Source of the DNA: Gigaspora margarita
Lineage: Eukaryota; Glomeromycota; Glomeromycetes; Diversisporales; Gigasporaceae
Direction of reading: 5' to 3'
Assembly: GCA_009809945.1 (NCBI GenBank)
Contig: WTPW01000437.1
Location: 343,855-407,854, forward strand
Length of the DNA: 64,000 nt
The notes beneath the pieces are model-generated. The model was not told where the DNA came from. It saw only the letters and a program-made list of their open reading frames with translations, and did not search any database. Each line of letters begins with the position of its first letter. Position 1 is the first letter of the stretch. Below, in pieces: positions 1 through 11,739 of this stretch. The position numbers were made by a program, and so were the translations under genes.

Positions 1-168
1 TTATCAATAACATTTTTTTTTTCTGCTCATATATATTTTTACTTGATTCATTTGCTCGTAATTTATTTTTAATGTGCTATTTCATTTAATGCAAACTATG
101 AAAACAAAATTTTACTTACTATAATTTTTTATATTTAGGAACAAAAAATGAGTAGTAATAAAAAAACC

Positions 169-360
169 ACCTCCAAGGCCAACATTAGTAATGCCCCCAA
201 GACCAACATTAGTAACACCCCCAAGACTAATAATAGTAACGCCTCTAAGACCAACAGTAATAACACCTTCAAGACCAACGATAATAATACCTCCAAGATC
301 AACAAAAGTCATGCCCCCAAGACCAATGATAGTAACGCCTCCGAGACCAATGAAAGTTGT
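169..360. repeat. 24-bp minisatellite, 8 units
   Basis: Eight imperfect direct copies of a 24-bp unit (consensus GCCCCCAAGACCAACATTAG plus TAAY). Because the unit is a multiple of three and stop-poor, several frames are open across it. The plus-strand frame from 148 (73 codons) would encode an 8-residue repeat rich in Lys, Thr, Asn and Ser, and it follows an acceptor-like TTTATATTTAG. The other frames encode Pro-Arg-rich or Gly-Val-rich repeats. I cannot tell which, if any, is translated, so I call the repeat and not a gene. Confidence 0.8.
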
Positions 361-920
361 GATAAGTAAAATTTTGTCTACCTTTTTTCATACACCTAAA
401 GTTTAAAAAATCATTAAATCTATTAATTAAACTAGATTTTTTAAATGAATGCTATGTTCAAGATCTTGAGGACATAAGAAATCCCTTTTACAATGATGTG
501 TATTGGTGTAAAATGTATCTTGAGTTAACTAAAGAATCGTCTAATAAAGGACCTTTTGGTTATAATGATTAATAAAATTATATAATAGTGATATATTGTG
601 TAATAATATTTTTTTTATTTGTATTTTATTGTTGTTCATTTGGGCAACAATTTTTATGAAATAAAGAAAGGGAGGGTCCAGTGACCTCGCTATTTTAATG
701 CAATCGTGTAATTGTTGAGTATAGATAAATATTATTATTTTGTTTTCCACCCATAACTTTATTAAAATTGTTATTAAAAAATAAGGCCTTGATGCATACA
801 TTATGTGCATTTAGGCTCAAAGAGTTATAACCCTTTATAATATTAAATTAGCAAATTTAATACATTTGATCATATGAAGTCGAGCCAAAATCACACGATA
901 TCATATAATATGAAAAATCA
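361..920. other. AT-rich stretch, no gene seen
   Basis: No supported coding region, RNA gene or clear repeat. Short ORFs on both strands have no recognisable motif. Confidence 0.5.
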
Positions 921-1843
921 TTATTTGTCTAATATCATCTCTGTATCTTCCATATATGATACATCAATTGTATAATTCGACTCTAAAGAATTTGTGCCAG
1001 AATTAAGACCCTTTGGGTCATTGCTCTGCAATACATCAAAGTCTGTCCATATATTCGAACTTTCCCTTTCTATTCTAAATTTAGATTTGTTATCTCCAGT
1101 TTTAATAAATTCAATTTCATCTTTTTTGAAAGCCCCAATACTTGATGTGCTGAAATTTCTGATTCGTTGGATCTTATTCTCACCAATTGTGCTGAAGATA
1201 TCATAAATCTTTCGAGCTGTAGCAATTCTTTTCTTTATAACATTAATTGAAGTAATACTAGAGAGTAATTTCTTAATATCAGCAACTATCTTATTCTGTG
1301 CTGTGTGTAGAGGGTCAGTATCTTTAGTAACTCTTTAAGTTTTTCTGCATCTGCTTTTCCGAGCTGATAATAAAACAAGATGACTTCTTTTTTCGCATGA
1401 ATCACATTTTTTTCTGAGCGAGCAAGTAATTTTTCAGCTTGATCTATATTTTTNTATAAGAGAAGAAATTCCTGTGCAGTCGAAGGAGATATTTCTTCTA
1501 TCGCATCAGAATGGGATAAATCTTTAGGATCGAAGAGCCATTGCTCTGCAATAGAAATTTCTCGAAGAAAAGATTTAACTTTAGGAGTATTCCCAGGTTT
1601 TAAAGCTTCTGCAAGATCACTGATATCCTCTTCAACTGTTTCTATATTTTTTATTCGATCTTGGCAATTTCTAACTGGACAGGTAATATTTTCACTAATT
1701 GCAAAAAATCTAATAGCACAGTTGAAATGTAAGATATGATCACATTCCAAGACAGTGACTGGTTTTTTAATTGGTTCTTGACAGATGTAACATGAATTGG
1801 AAATTTGGTTAAGAATATCTGATGCGGAAGTAGATATATTCAT
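921..1843 (-). pseudogene. RING-finger protein, one frameshift
   Basis: The first 185 codons (1843 to 1286) contain an N-terminal RING: CYIC, then CDH, then HFNC, ending CPVRNC. The last Cys pair has four residues between the cysteines where CPxC is usual. A helical, Lys/Glu-rich segment follows. Near 1335 the frame is lost, but an adjacent frame continues without a stop to 921 (about 135 codons, including the segment ATARKIYDIFSTIGENK), so a single-base change best explains the break. RING proteins of this build usually act as E3 ubiquitin ligases through the zinc fold. It lies next to the polymerase relic on the same strand and may have been cargo of the same element; that link is inference. 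One base (1454) is N. Confidence 0.65.
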
Positions 1844-1856
1844 GATTAGAAATTGA

Positions 1857-2432
1857 TTAATTTTTGAGATGCGATTTTTGAGATAGATGAGAAAAGTAAT
1901 AGGGTTTTATACTTTTTGTTCCAAGCTTTTGAAACAACTGGAATTTGCTAGAAAATTCATGAAATATGACATTGTGACCTGAAGGGACACGTACTACCAA
2001 CCTGCCTTTTTGCAATTTGATAATACCAATCTTGAGCATATTTTACAAATGATCTATCAACTCGATAAAGCCATTTCATTACAGCATATTGGATTATTTT
2101 AGCTGAATTTATTTGTGTTTTCTATAAATAATATGCTCACTGAGTTGGGCTTTAAACTCTCTAAATTTGGAGTTATTAGCTATAGATTTATTTCTGGTTA
2201 GATTATTTTTAATACGGAATACAAAATTTTTCCAATGATCTTTTCTATTAATATCATATCCTAGTATTAATAAATATTTACGTATATATTTAGGTGGATG
2301 ATACTTCACAAATTTTAACCAAGCTTCTGGTGTTTTTAAATTATTGATATAGTTTAACCCATATTTGGTTAACATGTATCGGGCATAATTATTTTTTGTC
2401 CATTCTTTAACAATATCTTGAATTTTAAGCAT
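1857..2432 (-). other. Unrecognised short ORFs near the polymerase relic
   Basis: A 107-codon ORF (2432 to 2109) has a basic, aromatic-rich sequence with a WTKNNYARYMLTKYGL stretch and matches no family I recognise. Downstream, another frame is open from about 2100 to 1940 (contains MKWLYRVDRSFVKYAQDWYY), and a 60-codon ORF covers 2039-1857. The overlap of frames suggests remains of one gene broken by frameshifts, but I cannot show that. They may belong to the same mobile element as the polymerase. Confidence 0.3.
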
Positions 2433-2561
2433 GTTTATTAGCTAAGACTTTTATTTAATAAGTATGTCACAAGCTCAATATATATCAAAGAATGGATAAA
2501 TAATTAGTTATTTTTTTAATAAAGATATAGTATATAATATAAATTATATTACAAGATAGCA

Positions 2562-2831
2562 TATATAAAATGTAAAATTCATGAAAAGGGTCATGAGCCT
2601 TACTTGGTTAAGGCATTAAATGATACATCATTAGATGAAAATATTAGAAAAATAGTCAATAAACTTTATAGTAACCCATCAAAAAAGAAAATTTTAAGGT
2701 GCAAAGCTCCATTGCTTCACAATAATAATACCACATATGAATCCTCATCCTTATTTTCATCTTTATCTGGGTCTGACTCTGAATCGTCTAGCTACAAAGT
2801 GATTGTAGGTAAAGCAAAAAAGCGTGATTAG
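2562..2831 (+). CDS. Small Cys/His protein fragment, related to the ORF at 7475
   Basis: The open frame runs from at least 2562 and ends at 2831. The ATG-independent part before 2604 reads KCKIHEKGHEPYLVKALND, which resembles CRKHAKGYYVIKCLD near the end of the ORF at 7475-7756 (shared C-x2-H-x-KG core). It then becomes Ser-rich and ends with a basic tail. The upstream Cys-rich half seen in the 7475 ORF is missing here, so this is either a 5'-truncated copy or a spliced gene whose first exon I cannot find. Function unknown; a zinc-binding knuckle is plausible. Confidence 0.35.
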   Translation, partial: YIKCKIHEKGHEPYLVKALNDTSLDENIRKIVNKLYSNPSKKKILRCKAPLLHNNNTTYESSSLFSSLSGSDSESSSYKVIVGKAKKRD

Positions 2832-3053
2832 TCTTTATTATAGATTTGAAATGATCTTGATAGTTTTTATTTACTAGCTTATGTGGGTATTCTAGACCTG
2901 AAGGGTTATTGCTTTGCAGGCCCCCATAGGGGCAACTCAAAGAGTCATAGATATGTGGGATACACATTCATTTGGATACTTTTTTGAGAGCCTAACTCTT
3001 AAAGCTCGTTTTTCAGCCAACTCTGGAGATATTCTATTTGATATAAAATTGTT

Positions 3054-6000
3054 TTATGCTTGTATACGCCAATGATAATATGGCAAACTAGTTATTTTAT
3101 CAGATAATATCCAACGCTTAGTATCTATAGGGCAAAGAGCCTTCTTTTCTGATTCGACCAAAGATAATATATAGTCTTTTGATCGTATGCCCACATTCTT
3201 AGCATAGAATACTTCATTATCAAAGAGACAGACTTGATAAACTAGAGTCATAGGATCAGCCTCAGTTCACATAGCCAAATCTTTGACTTCTTCCTCTGAT
3301 AATAATGATATATATATTGGATCATCTAGCAAAGATCCTTCTAAAGTTGGCATATATGAGTTCATAGCCATTTTATTAATAACTATTTTGCTAACTCCCT
3401 TATGCTTAGACTTTGTAGATTTATCTGCCAATTCATAGTGATAAGACTTGGCTCAAATATGTATAGATTCTGCAATTACACTATCTGGAGTCTCATCCTT
3501 GAAAAGACCTATAGTTTTTGAGTCATTAAGATCGAAAAGATCAGGTCGCTCAGTTATATCCTTATAGATATCCTCAGTTTCAACTATAAATATGAATGAG
3601 TCTGTATCCATATATCCAAGCTGGGCTTTATCACCATATCTTTCTTTTACATACCCATACCAGAAGCGATATATTAAAAGCTTGCTAAGTTCTAAAACTG
3701 ATGCTCTGACAATTATAGGCATGTTGAGAGTTATGCTAGCTTTTCCATATGTGCTCCTACTAAAGTATTTCCAAGTTGTCTAGCATACTTAAAGGAGGGT
3801 TTATGAATTTGATTAATAAACTTCTTTTCATCTTGCTCATTATTTATAGCCATGAGTTTGACATCTAGATATTTACGAACATTCTCCATAGTCTTGCCAT
3901 ATACTGAGTTATTCATAAGCTTAAAGAAATCTTTCTCAAAAGCATTTTTAGCACCTTGACGCTTTTCTGTATTAAAAGCTATATAGGGTGCGAGCCAGTT
4001 AGTCTGATCGAAAGATAGGATTTCTACTATCTCATCTACTATTATACCTAATTTTACATAGTATTGAAGCTCTAGATAATGAATAACATAATTTTTTTGT
4101 GGACCAAGATGGGGTACTAATTTTTTTGTTGCTGAAAACCGTCCACTATCCAAGCTATCTACAAGCTCTGTAGTATAGGGGCTTAACATATTTTTATTTA
4201 TGGCTATATTCTCTATGGCTGGAGGTAAATCACTCAAATATTCATGAGTTTTTAAAGGAAAATGTGCATTAATCTTTAGAAAATATCCTCTTTTAGCATC
4301 TGCTTTGGTATTGCGAATCTTATTGAGCATTTCTTTTTGGAAGATTGGATTGTTTCTAAAATGCTCACGTCTTCCTTTTCATTGATAATTTCCAATAGGC
4401 AAATATTAACTCATGGCCCACCCATAAAGATTATTGGCATCGACATATGAAATCCATGTTGTAGGCTTGGATGGGTTAAATGTTTTGCCTATTTTTGGAT
4501 TATTGGCCTTGAAATATCGATGATCTGCTATAGCTATACCTCCATGCTTAGTCTCTTCTATAAAATCATTCATAGCCATATCTGTAAAGAGCTCGATTTT
4601 AACTCTTGACATTTTAAGCATAGCATCCCAAGCTAGTGCAGGTGCTAAAACATAATGGCTAGGATCAAGCTCATAATACTGCATACATGTCATTCAGAAT
4701 TGGGTCCAAATATCTGCAAGACTAAGTACATTAATTTTAAGATAGAGGTCATAGTACTCTCCTAGATTTTGGCAGTTAAATTCTTTCCATACTTTTTGCA
4801 CATGCTCATAATCTTTTTGACTAATTTCACTATGAAGATATGTACTAAATTCATGAATTGGTAGGAGCTCAGTCTCTAAAAATCTATCTTGTAAATCGAT
4901 ATATTCATAGGGATAAACTCCTTTATGACTTGCTAGTGAAATTTGATCTGAAGAATAGTCTTTAAAGTGCCGGCTTGTGATAGGGTAGTTGGTACCCAAA
5001 TTTTTTGTAAGATTTGCCAGGCTGTTATTCATAAATTGCTTGCTATCTATATATTTCAGCTGACCTACCTTCATAGACTTGTATCTCTCAAATGTCTCAG
5101 CTACAACCTTGATCTGATGTGCATTAACTGATTTTCTAACAGATTTGCAAACCAAGTGAGAACATATCCTCGGAAGTTATGAAAGATAACTGGAATTGGT
5201 GTTTTCCAGGGTTCAATTTGAAGATTGAGATTGCAGAGATTGTGAGCAGCTCCTTGGAACTTACCTGTAATATGACAGTGATCCCAAACCTTTATGTCTA
5301 TAGTCTTTGCTTGATTAATATCTTTAGTTATCTTGTCAATTTATTTTGTTAAGGTCTTATAATCTTCTGAATTCTTTGTAGTATTTTTTAGCTTATTATT
5401 AAGCCATAATGCCTTATTTTCTAAGCATTTGACTTTATCTTTATCAATAATAAATTTTTCTTTATATGTCCAACAACTATCAGCTTCATTGAATTTCTTT
5501 TTGTCTTTGTCAGTCTCAATTCGATTATGTTTTATAGCTAAGACTCTATTAATTTCGACCAATTCCTTATCGATTCTTATGACAAACTCCTGAGTAGCAT
5601 TCTCCTCTCTATATAGGTATAGACCCCATATATCTCTAGTATCGATCCAGTGAACTTGATAACAAAAGCTATTTGCCTTCTGTTCTGCAAGCTTTCGCAT
5701 TTGTCCTCCATATTTCTCATCACATTTCTTATTATCTGCCTCAAAGTCAGCTATAATAACACATGGAGCATTGATCATTCTTCCATAGTTCTTAAACTTC
5801 TTAAAGTCATTGTCATCCTTGGTAGGTAATTTGACTTCTTGAGTTGCTTCTCCCAAACTAAGACAGTGTTCAAAATGATTTGCAAAAGCTATTTCTGATG
5901 GCCAGCTTATAGTACATTTTCTACAAATATATCTTTTACTATGATGAGCGGTATCTTTGAAAACTAGCACATCTAAATTTTTAATCTAAATAAAGTAGTT

Positions 6001-7455
6001 TTTTTGCCCGTACTTATCATCTTCAGATTTAGTAATATCTGTAAGAGCTATGAGGTCAATAATATGTTGTCTATTATAGTTCTTACTAGCAAATACTGCT
6101 TTAGGTTTTGCTGTTTCTTCTTTCCATCCCCAAATATTAATCGAAATATCTGGATTTATCTCTTCTATCTTATTGAATATACGTGAGCAGATTGGTGCAG
6201 GCATTGGAATTCTATCTAAATTAACAATATCCAAGTATTGTTTATAATCTTTTTTAGTAAATATTCGATCAAGATGATATGTATGTCCATCTTTATTAGC
6301 AAAATAACAAGCTAATGTACCTTGAAGACAATTATCAGATGGCATACCAGTAATTGGATCAATTATTTCTGAATTATCAGGATTTATTGTACATTTGGTA
6401 TTAGCAAGCTTCTTTGAAGTCGAGATATATGATCCACCAGTTGTTCTTCGATAAGTATAAGCTTCAAAAGTTAACATTTCAATCCTTACCAATTCATTCC
6501 TGATCCTTCTTGCATAAATGAGTCTATAGCATTATCTATTTCTGATATAGATAAATTTATATGTTCATTGATATCTTCTTCTGTAAGAATAACACGCATA
6601 AGACTTCTGTGATAAGCAATTATAGTTAATGGACTTTTAAGTTTGCCCTTCCCTTTGCTAACATGCCCAGAATATATACATTGAGCAATTAATACAGTTT
6701 TTATTTGATCTTTTTTTATACAATTCGGCTTTAAGAACTTTTGTAATTTGTTCTCTTGCATTTGCTATAAGCTGGGGCATATAGGGTGCTTCTAAATATT
6801 TATTACGGTCCTCAACATAATGATTGAATCTATATTTTATATTTTCAGGGGATGGAATAACTGCTTGCCATAAACTCATCATTGTTAAGTTCTGATGGGG
6901 CCTTAAAGGATCAGAATTAGATTCACATTCTTCAAATATTAACTTTTTTGTTCGTTAATTTATAATTTTTTCTTACTGGTTTACCACCAAATTTGCCTTC
7001 TATCTTTATTATATTTCTTTTTGATAGTCATAGAGCAAGGTTTCAGCTAATTCGGGCCATTTTTCATCAGTGCGTGCATTATATCTATCTTCCATATTAT
7101 CAAACTATTCTATATCATTTTAGGGTAGATTTGAAGAAACATTGTCCGAAGATATATTTTGAATGGGTTCATCATCTAATCAGATTAAATCATCTACTGG
7201 AACATGGTTTTGTATCAGAATTTGATCTGTAGCTGAATTTTGTAGTAATGGTATTGGAGCTACAATAGGATTTGAGGTATTACTAGGTTTGTATGGAAAT
7301 TTACGATTTAAGTGTGCATCTCGATCTTGAGTCTTTTTGAAATCATCTTTTTCACACCTAGGACATGGAGGTAACATTTTGTATATGGGTGCTAGTATTT
7401 CGTTGTTTGTATTAATATACCAGATCTTTTGTTTAAATAAAAAATAATTATTCAT
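3054..7455 (-). pseudogene. Protein-primed family B DNA polymerase (Maverick/Polinton type), decayed
   Basis: Reading from 7455 down: a Zn-finger-like start (CPRC...HLNRK), a long acidic linker, an N-terminal region (6880-5990), a C2H2 finger (YICRKC...HFEHC, about 5930-5860), Exo I motif IIADFEA near 5748, a DHCHITGKF zinc motif near 5270, polymerase motif A DANNLYGWAM (4409-4441), motif B KLMNNSVYGKT (about 3890-3922), motif C MDTDS (3597-3611), and a C-terminal end at 3054. This order is that of the protein-primed PolB of Maverick/Polinton transposons, which replicate their own genome from a terminal protein. The gene is dead: in-frame stops at 7180, 5986, 5341, 4694, 4406, 4379, 3453 and 3267, and frame changes near 6715, 6485, 5161 and 3737. 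Integrase, ATPase, protease and capsid genes of the element are not visible in the window; they may lie to the left or be lost. Confidence 0.9.
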
Positions 7456-7474
7456 TTATAGAAAATTTATCAAA

Positions 7475-7756
7475 ATGTTTATTGATTATATCGAAAAGCT
7501 GGATAAATATATTGAAAAGCCAGGTAGGTATATCGAAAAGCCAGATAAATATATATGTGAATATATACATAACTCTGGAAAAGTCTGTGGTCATGGTTGT
7601 CTACGACCTGAAGGATGCTTTGATCATTGGAAATCTAAAAAGTGTATTCCATGCAAAGTTTGTAGTAAGCCTACTAGTTCTGAATCTGGATTATGTAGAA
7701 AACATGCTAAAGGATATTATGTTATAAAATGTTTAGATAAGAAGAAAGGCTTATAA
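7475..7756 (+). CDS. Small Cys/His-rich protein, divergent from the polymerase
   Basis: A 93-codon ORF. Residues 1-28 contain three copies of a short repeat (YIEKxxKYIEK type), matched in the DNA by a roughly 27-bp tandem repeat. Residues 28-80 hold nine Cys and several His (CEYIHNSGKVC, CFDHW, CIPCKVC, CRKH), suggesting one or two zinc-binding knuckles. Its start lies only 19 bp from the presumed start of the polymerase reading frame on the other strand, so one of the two true starts may be elsewhere. The ORF at 2562-2831 shares its C-terminal motif. I do not recognise the family; a nucleic-acid-binding accessory protein of the Maverick-like element is a guess. Confidence 0.45.
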   Translation: MFIDYIEKLDKYIEKPGRYIEKPDKYICEYIHNSGKVCGHGCLRPEGCFDHWKSKKCIPCKVCSKPTSSESGLCRKHAKGYYVIKCLDKKKGL

Positions 7757-7959
7757 TAGTATCAGGTATGTTAATGTTGAGTGACATGGAATTTATTTTT
7801 TTGTCGTCATCCAATTTAGCTATATAAATAAAAAATAGTGAGTTCTAGCTATATAAAAATTTACACCAAGCTAAAGTATATAAAAATGATATAAATTATA
7901 GCAGGAATGACTTGAAAGCACAATTTGGTATATAAATAATATAGAGGTGTAAAAAAAGT
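7757..7959. other. Short AT-rich spacer
   Basis: Repeated phrases such as TATATAAAAAT and AGCTATATAAA, no gene. Confidence 0.4.
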
Positions 7960-8277
7960 GACCCAGAACTCCCTTTTTCGCCCTACTCCTTGACTGACTA
8001 ATGTATCAGAGGACTGTACTAGTGATACAAGTAGAGTTGGCAGTCAAAGTATAAACCAGAGGGTTTAAATAGGTAACCTTCTAGTTGGGTTGCAGGTATA
8101 GCAACTAGTGTAGAACCTTCGAGTGGACTACTTAAATTAGACAACCAAAAGTTGTACATGTAGCTAGTTGTATTCTCATTAATATAACAAATATCAGATG
8201 CCCAAAGAGGCGCCCTTGATCTATTTGCTTGAATAAATACCTTTCTCCAAAGTGGAAACTTTGACATACAAAAAAAA
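7960..8277 (+). mobile_element. 5'-truncated copy of the long SINE-like family at 19.7 kb
   Basis: The segment around 8045-8190 aligns on the plus strand with the 3' third of the minus-strand element at 19660-20678. Shared phrases include CCAGAGGGTTTAAATAGG against CCAGAGAGTTTAAATAAG, AGTTGGGTTGCAGGTAT, and GTAGCTAGTTGTATTCTCAT. Identity is roughly 75 percent by eye. It ends in an A run (8270-8277), as expected for the 3' end of a retroposed copy. The tRNA-like head is absent. The ORF on the reverse strand inside it is not a gene. Confidence 0.6.
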
Positions 8278-9153
8278 TTACTATAAACTTTGAAGAAATA
8301 ATGTTTCAAAGTCTACAAATCAACTTAAAATTAAATTTTTCTGAAATATAGAACAAGAGAAGGAGAAAAAGATAGTACAAAAAATGGATTAAAATTTTAC
8401 TGATTTTGCAAAATCAAATATTTTCTAATTTTAAGATAAAAATTGTGTGTAAAACATGCTCTAAACAACTTTACTTAATTGGTGGAAGTAGCTTACCTTG
8501 TAAGAAAAATGGTTGTCTATGTACTAAAGTTAAAATTTTTGGGTTTCAATATAAACCTTTTTTTCTTATTAGGTAATCTACTTTGGGCTCTTAAGCAAAG
8601 TTGTTCAGCATGTAATTTACTCGTGCTAAAAGTCAAACATGCTTTTTTGAACCTTTTACTAAGTGAAAAATGGGGTTAAAGTTAGAAAAAATTTTTTAAA
8701 AAAAATTTTTTAAGAAAAATATTTTTCTAATTTAACACCTATTTTTTACTTAGTAAAAGGTCTGAGAAAGCACGTTTTGATAATAAATAAAAGTAAAATT
8801 ACATGCTAAAAAACTTTGCTTAAGAGCCCAAAGTAGGTTATCTAATAAGAAAAAAGATTTTATATTAAAACCAACATTAGTACATAGATAACCATTTTTC
8901 TTACAAGGTAACCTACTTTCACTGATTAAGTAAAGTTGTTCAAAACAGTTTTTACATATAATTCTAATTTTAAATTAGAAAATATTTGTTTTTGATAAAG
9001 TTACCTTTTTGTTTTGTGCAAAATTAGTGAAATTTTAATCTGATTTTTGTACTACCTTTTTCTCATCTCCTTATTCTATATTTTTAAAAAATTTAATTTT
9101 AAGTTAATATGTAGACATTGGAACATCATGTCTTCAAAGTTTATAGTAATTTT
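8275..9153. mobile_element. Foldback element, 879-bp long palindrome
   Basis: Nearly the whole unit is an inverted repeat. The left arm starts ATTACTATAAACTTTGAAG (8277) and the right arm ends CTTCAAAGTTTATAGTAAT (to 9150). Inner matches include CTTTGGGCTCTTAAGCAAAG on both arms and a TTACTTAGTAAAAGGT-type core. The axis lies in an A/T run near 8700. Arms look 80-85 percent identical. No ORF is credible. It abuts the A tail of the previous element, and I cannot define a target-site duplication. Confidence 0.8.
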
Positions 9154-9688
9154 ATATATATTTTTTTATAATTTTATATATATAAATTTTATATATGACA
9201 ATAGTGTGACAAATTGGATGCCTGCTATAGTACATTGTTTGCAATATATTATTTACTAAATAGGGTGTAAACATACATTTTCTATCATCAAGAAATAGAT
9301 TAAATTTTTTATAACATTTATAGTGTTTAAAAAATAATTGGTTTGTATTGAGAAACCTGATAATGTTAAGAATATTGCAAATAAAGGTATGATTAGTTGC
9401 TTAAATAAAAAATAATTTTTAAATTACTAATTGTTTTATAGTCTATTTATTAGATAAATATACTAAGATTTCATTTAACAAGTGAATTCTATGAAAAAAT
9501 ATTGAGAAGTCAATATTTTCAGATTTAAAAGTTGAATTAGAATAATTCTATAAAAATTAGAATATTCATCTGCAGTTTGGAATAATTCATTGTTATTCTT
9601 TGAGTATACAAGTTTCCTAGTTGAAGAAAATAGTATTTCTATTCAATGCCATTTACATATTGAAGACATTGTTTCAATCAATTCTAAT
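9154..9688. other. AT-rich, no gene
   Basis: No recognisable gene or RNA. The first 50 bp is a TATATA-rich run continuing from the foldback edge. Confidence 0.4.
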
Positions 9689-9696
9689 AAAGAAGA

Positions 9697-10679
9697 TAGA
9701 GGTTGGAACTGAATTGTTGCACCTGAATTTAAAACTGGTTAAACCTGATTCAAATATTTTATATTCAGATTTAATAAAACTGGATTTATCGAATTTAATA
9801 AAACTGAATAAAACTGAAAAGTCAAATTTAATAAACCAGATTTATCGAATTTAATAAAGCAGAAAAATTGAATACCATGAACATAGCTATGCAGAATGTA
9901 TGGTTTACTACTAGAGTTGTTTGTTAAACTAGTTAGTTTCACCAGGACCATTAGTGCACCAACAGTGCACCATCAGTGCACTATTAAAGATTGGATTTTT
10001 TTATAACTATTGGTGCACCAGTTTTAGTGCACCAGTCTCAGTGCACTACAGTGCACTATTAAAGATAAGTTTCAACTGCAACACTATTTACTACCATCTA
10101 GAATGGTGAGTTCACAAATCTTGCATTTAATTTGCTGGTATAGTATACTAATACTGTGTATAAGCATACTGGATTGTATTCGTTTTACTCTGAGGTATGT
10201 AATATTATATGATAGAACCAGAATACACTCTATCACTATTAACAGATTGCCTTAATATTTAAAATGCATTTATTGCGATTTATTTAGATACATAAATTCG
10301 ATTTTGGCCAAAGTTTAGGCTGATATTTATCAATAATAATAACTACTATATTATAGCAAATTAACATCTGGCAATTTTATTTAGCATGTGGATTATTGGA
10401 TTATTAGCAAAATTTATCAATTTAGATCCCTTCCATTCTGAATCTGCTGAATTTTGGTTGTACAACCAATCTATTCTGATTTATGAAGTATCAAACTACC
10501 CTAATTTATTACAACTATAAAAACCAGTATTTTTAAATTCAGATTAATTCAGTTTTACAAGTTTATTAAAATTGCAAAACTGAATTATCTGGGTTTATTT
10601 AAATTCAGATTAAACCAGTTTAAGTTGAAGTTGAAAAATTAAATCTGAATTGTAAAAATAAAACTGGTTCCAACCTCTA
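9697..10679. mobile_element. hAT-type non-autonomous element with TAGAGGTTGGAAC ends
   Basis: Perfect 13-bp terminal inverted repeats TAGAGGTTGGAAC (9697-9709 and 10667-10679) are flanked by AAAGAAGA (9689-9696) and GAAGAAGA (10680-10687), a 7/8 match. TIRs starting TAGNG with 8-bp duplications are typical of hAT transposons. The interior carries subterminal repeats of AAACTGGTTTAAAC and AATTCAGATT type, and two clusters of the palindrome GTGCAC. No transposase ORF. Confidence 0.85.
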
Positions 10680-10687
10680 GAAGAAGA

Positions 10688-10858
10688 TAAAAGTATTGCA
10701 ATTATATATTCAATATTTTGTGACTAAAAGGAAGAACATAATATTACCTTTATTATTATTAATTTGTTTGAAAACACAACCAAAATAAAGTTAGATTGCT
10801 TGGTATACAGGCTATATACAACAAATAAGTAGCAAATAATTGCTTTAATTAGTGTATA
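10688..10858. other. Short spacer, no gene
   Basis: AT-rich, nothing recognised. Confidence 0.3.
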
Positions 10859-11239
10859 TCTGCAAATTTTATATATAGATATTGATCGATATATAACACT
10901 TTTTTGTTTTATATCAATTATAAAATATCATTATATATTGATTATTTGGATAAAAATCAATATATATCTAAATTGATATATATCATTTTCTATATTAAAT
11001 CGTTATATATCTATAAATCAATTATAATCAGAATTATTTGAAATGATATATAACAATTAACAGATTTTTAATGATTACATAGTGTTTTGACCCAGTGATC
11101 ACTAGGTAAAAAAAGTAAAATTCCAAAAAAAAGTAGGCTAAAAAAAAACAAAGACAAAACAAAAATAATTGGATTAGTAAAAAAAAAACTTAAAAAAAAA
11201 AACAAAACCATGCTCCCTAAAAAAAAAAACAAGTGTTTT

Positions 11240-11380
11240 GTACTATTTTTACAACTTCCTTCCTTTTTTTCTCCCTCCTTTTTTCTTCTCACTACTTTTT
11301 TTCTTCTTTTTTTTTTCTCTCTTCCTTTTTCTTTTTTCTCTTTTTTCCTCTCTTTTTTTTTTTCTCTTTTTTTTTTAATA
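11240..11380 (+). repeat. Polypyrimidine (T/C) tract
   Basis: About 140 bp made almost only of T and C on the plus strand (CTTTTTTTCTCCCTCC style). Such tracts can form triplex or other non-B DNA. No coding support, although it opens long Phe/Ser ORFs. Confidence 0.85.
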
Positions 11381-11739
11381 TTTCGAATAATTTTGAATTA
11401 TTTCGAAATATTTTAGAACTGGGAAATCAAATTAGATTAGTAGATCTGTACTCTGAATTATACCAAGAGCATTTGACTAATATTTTCAAAATGTTTCAAA
11501 ATGTTTCAAAATGTTTCGATGGTCATAGTACAAGATTAGATTAGATTTTTGTTTATTTTTTTTGTTTATAATTTAGATCTTCTCTCAATTTTACATTGTT
11601 TTTTCGTTTTCATTTTGGTTTTTTTGTTTTCATTTTGTTTTTTTAGTTTAGTTTAATTTTATTTAGTTTTATTTTGTTTTTTCATTTTTTTTCTTTTATT
11701 TATTATTTTTTAATCTTATTTATTTTATTTTTACAAAAA

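Noticed and set aside
11210..11544. Phe/Leu/Ser-rich ORFs
   Set aside because: Products of the polypyrimidine tract.
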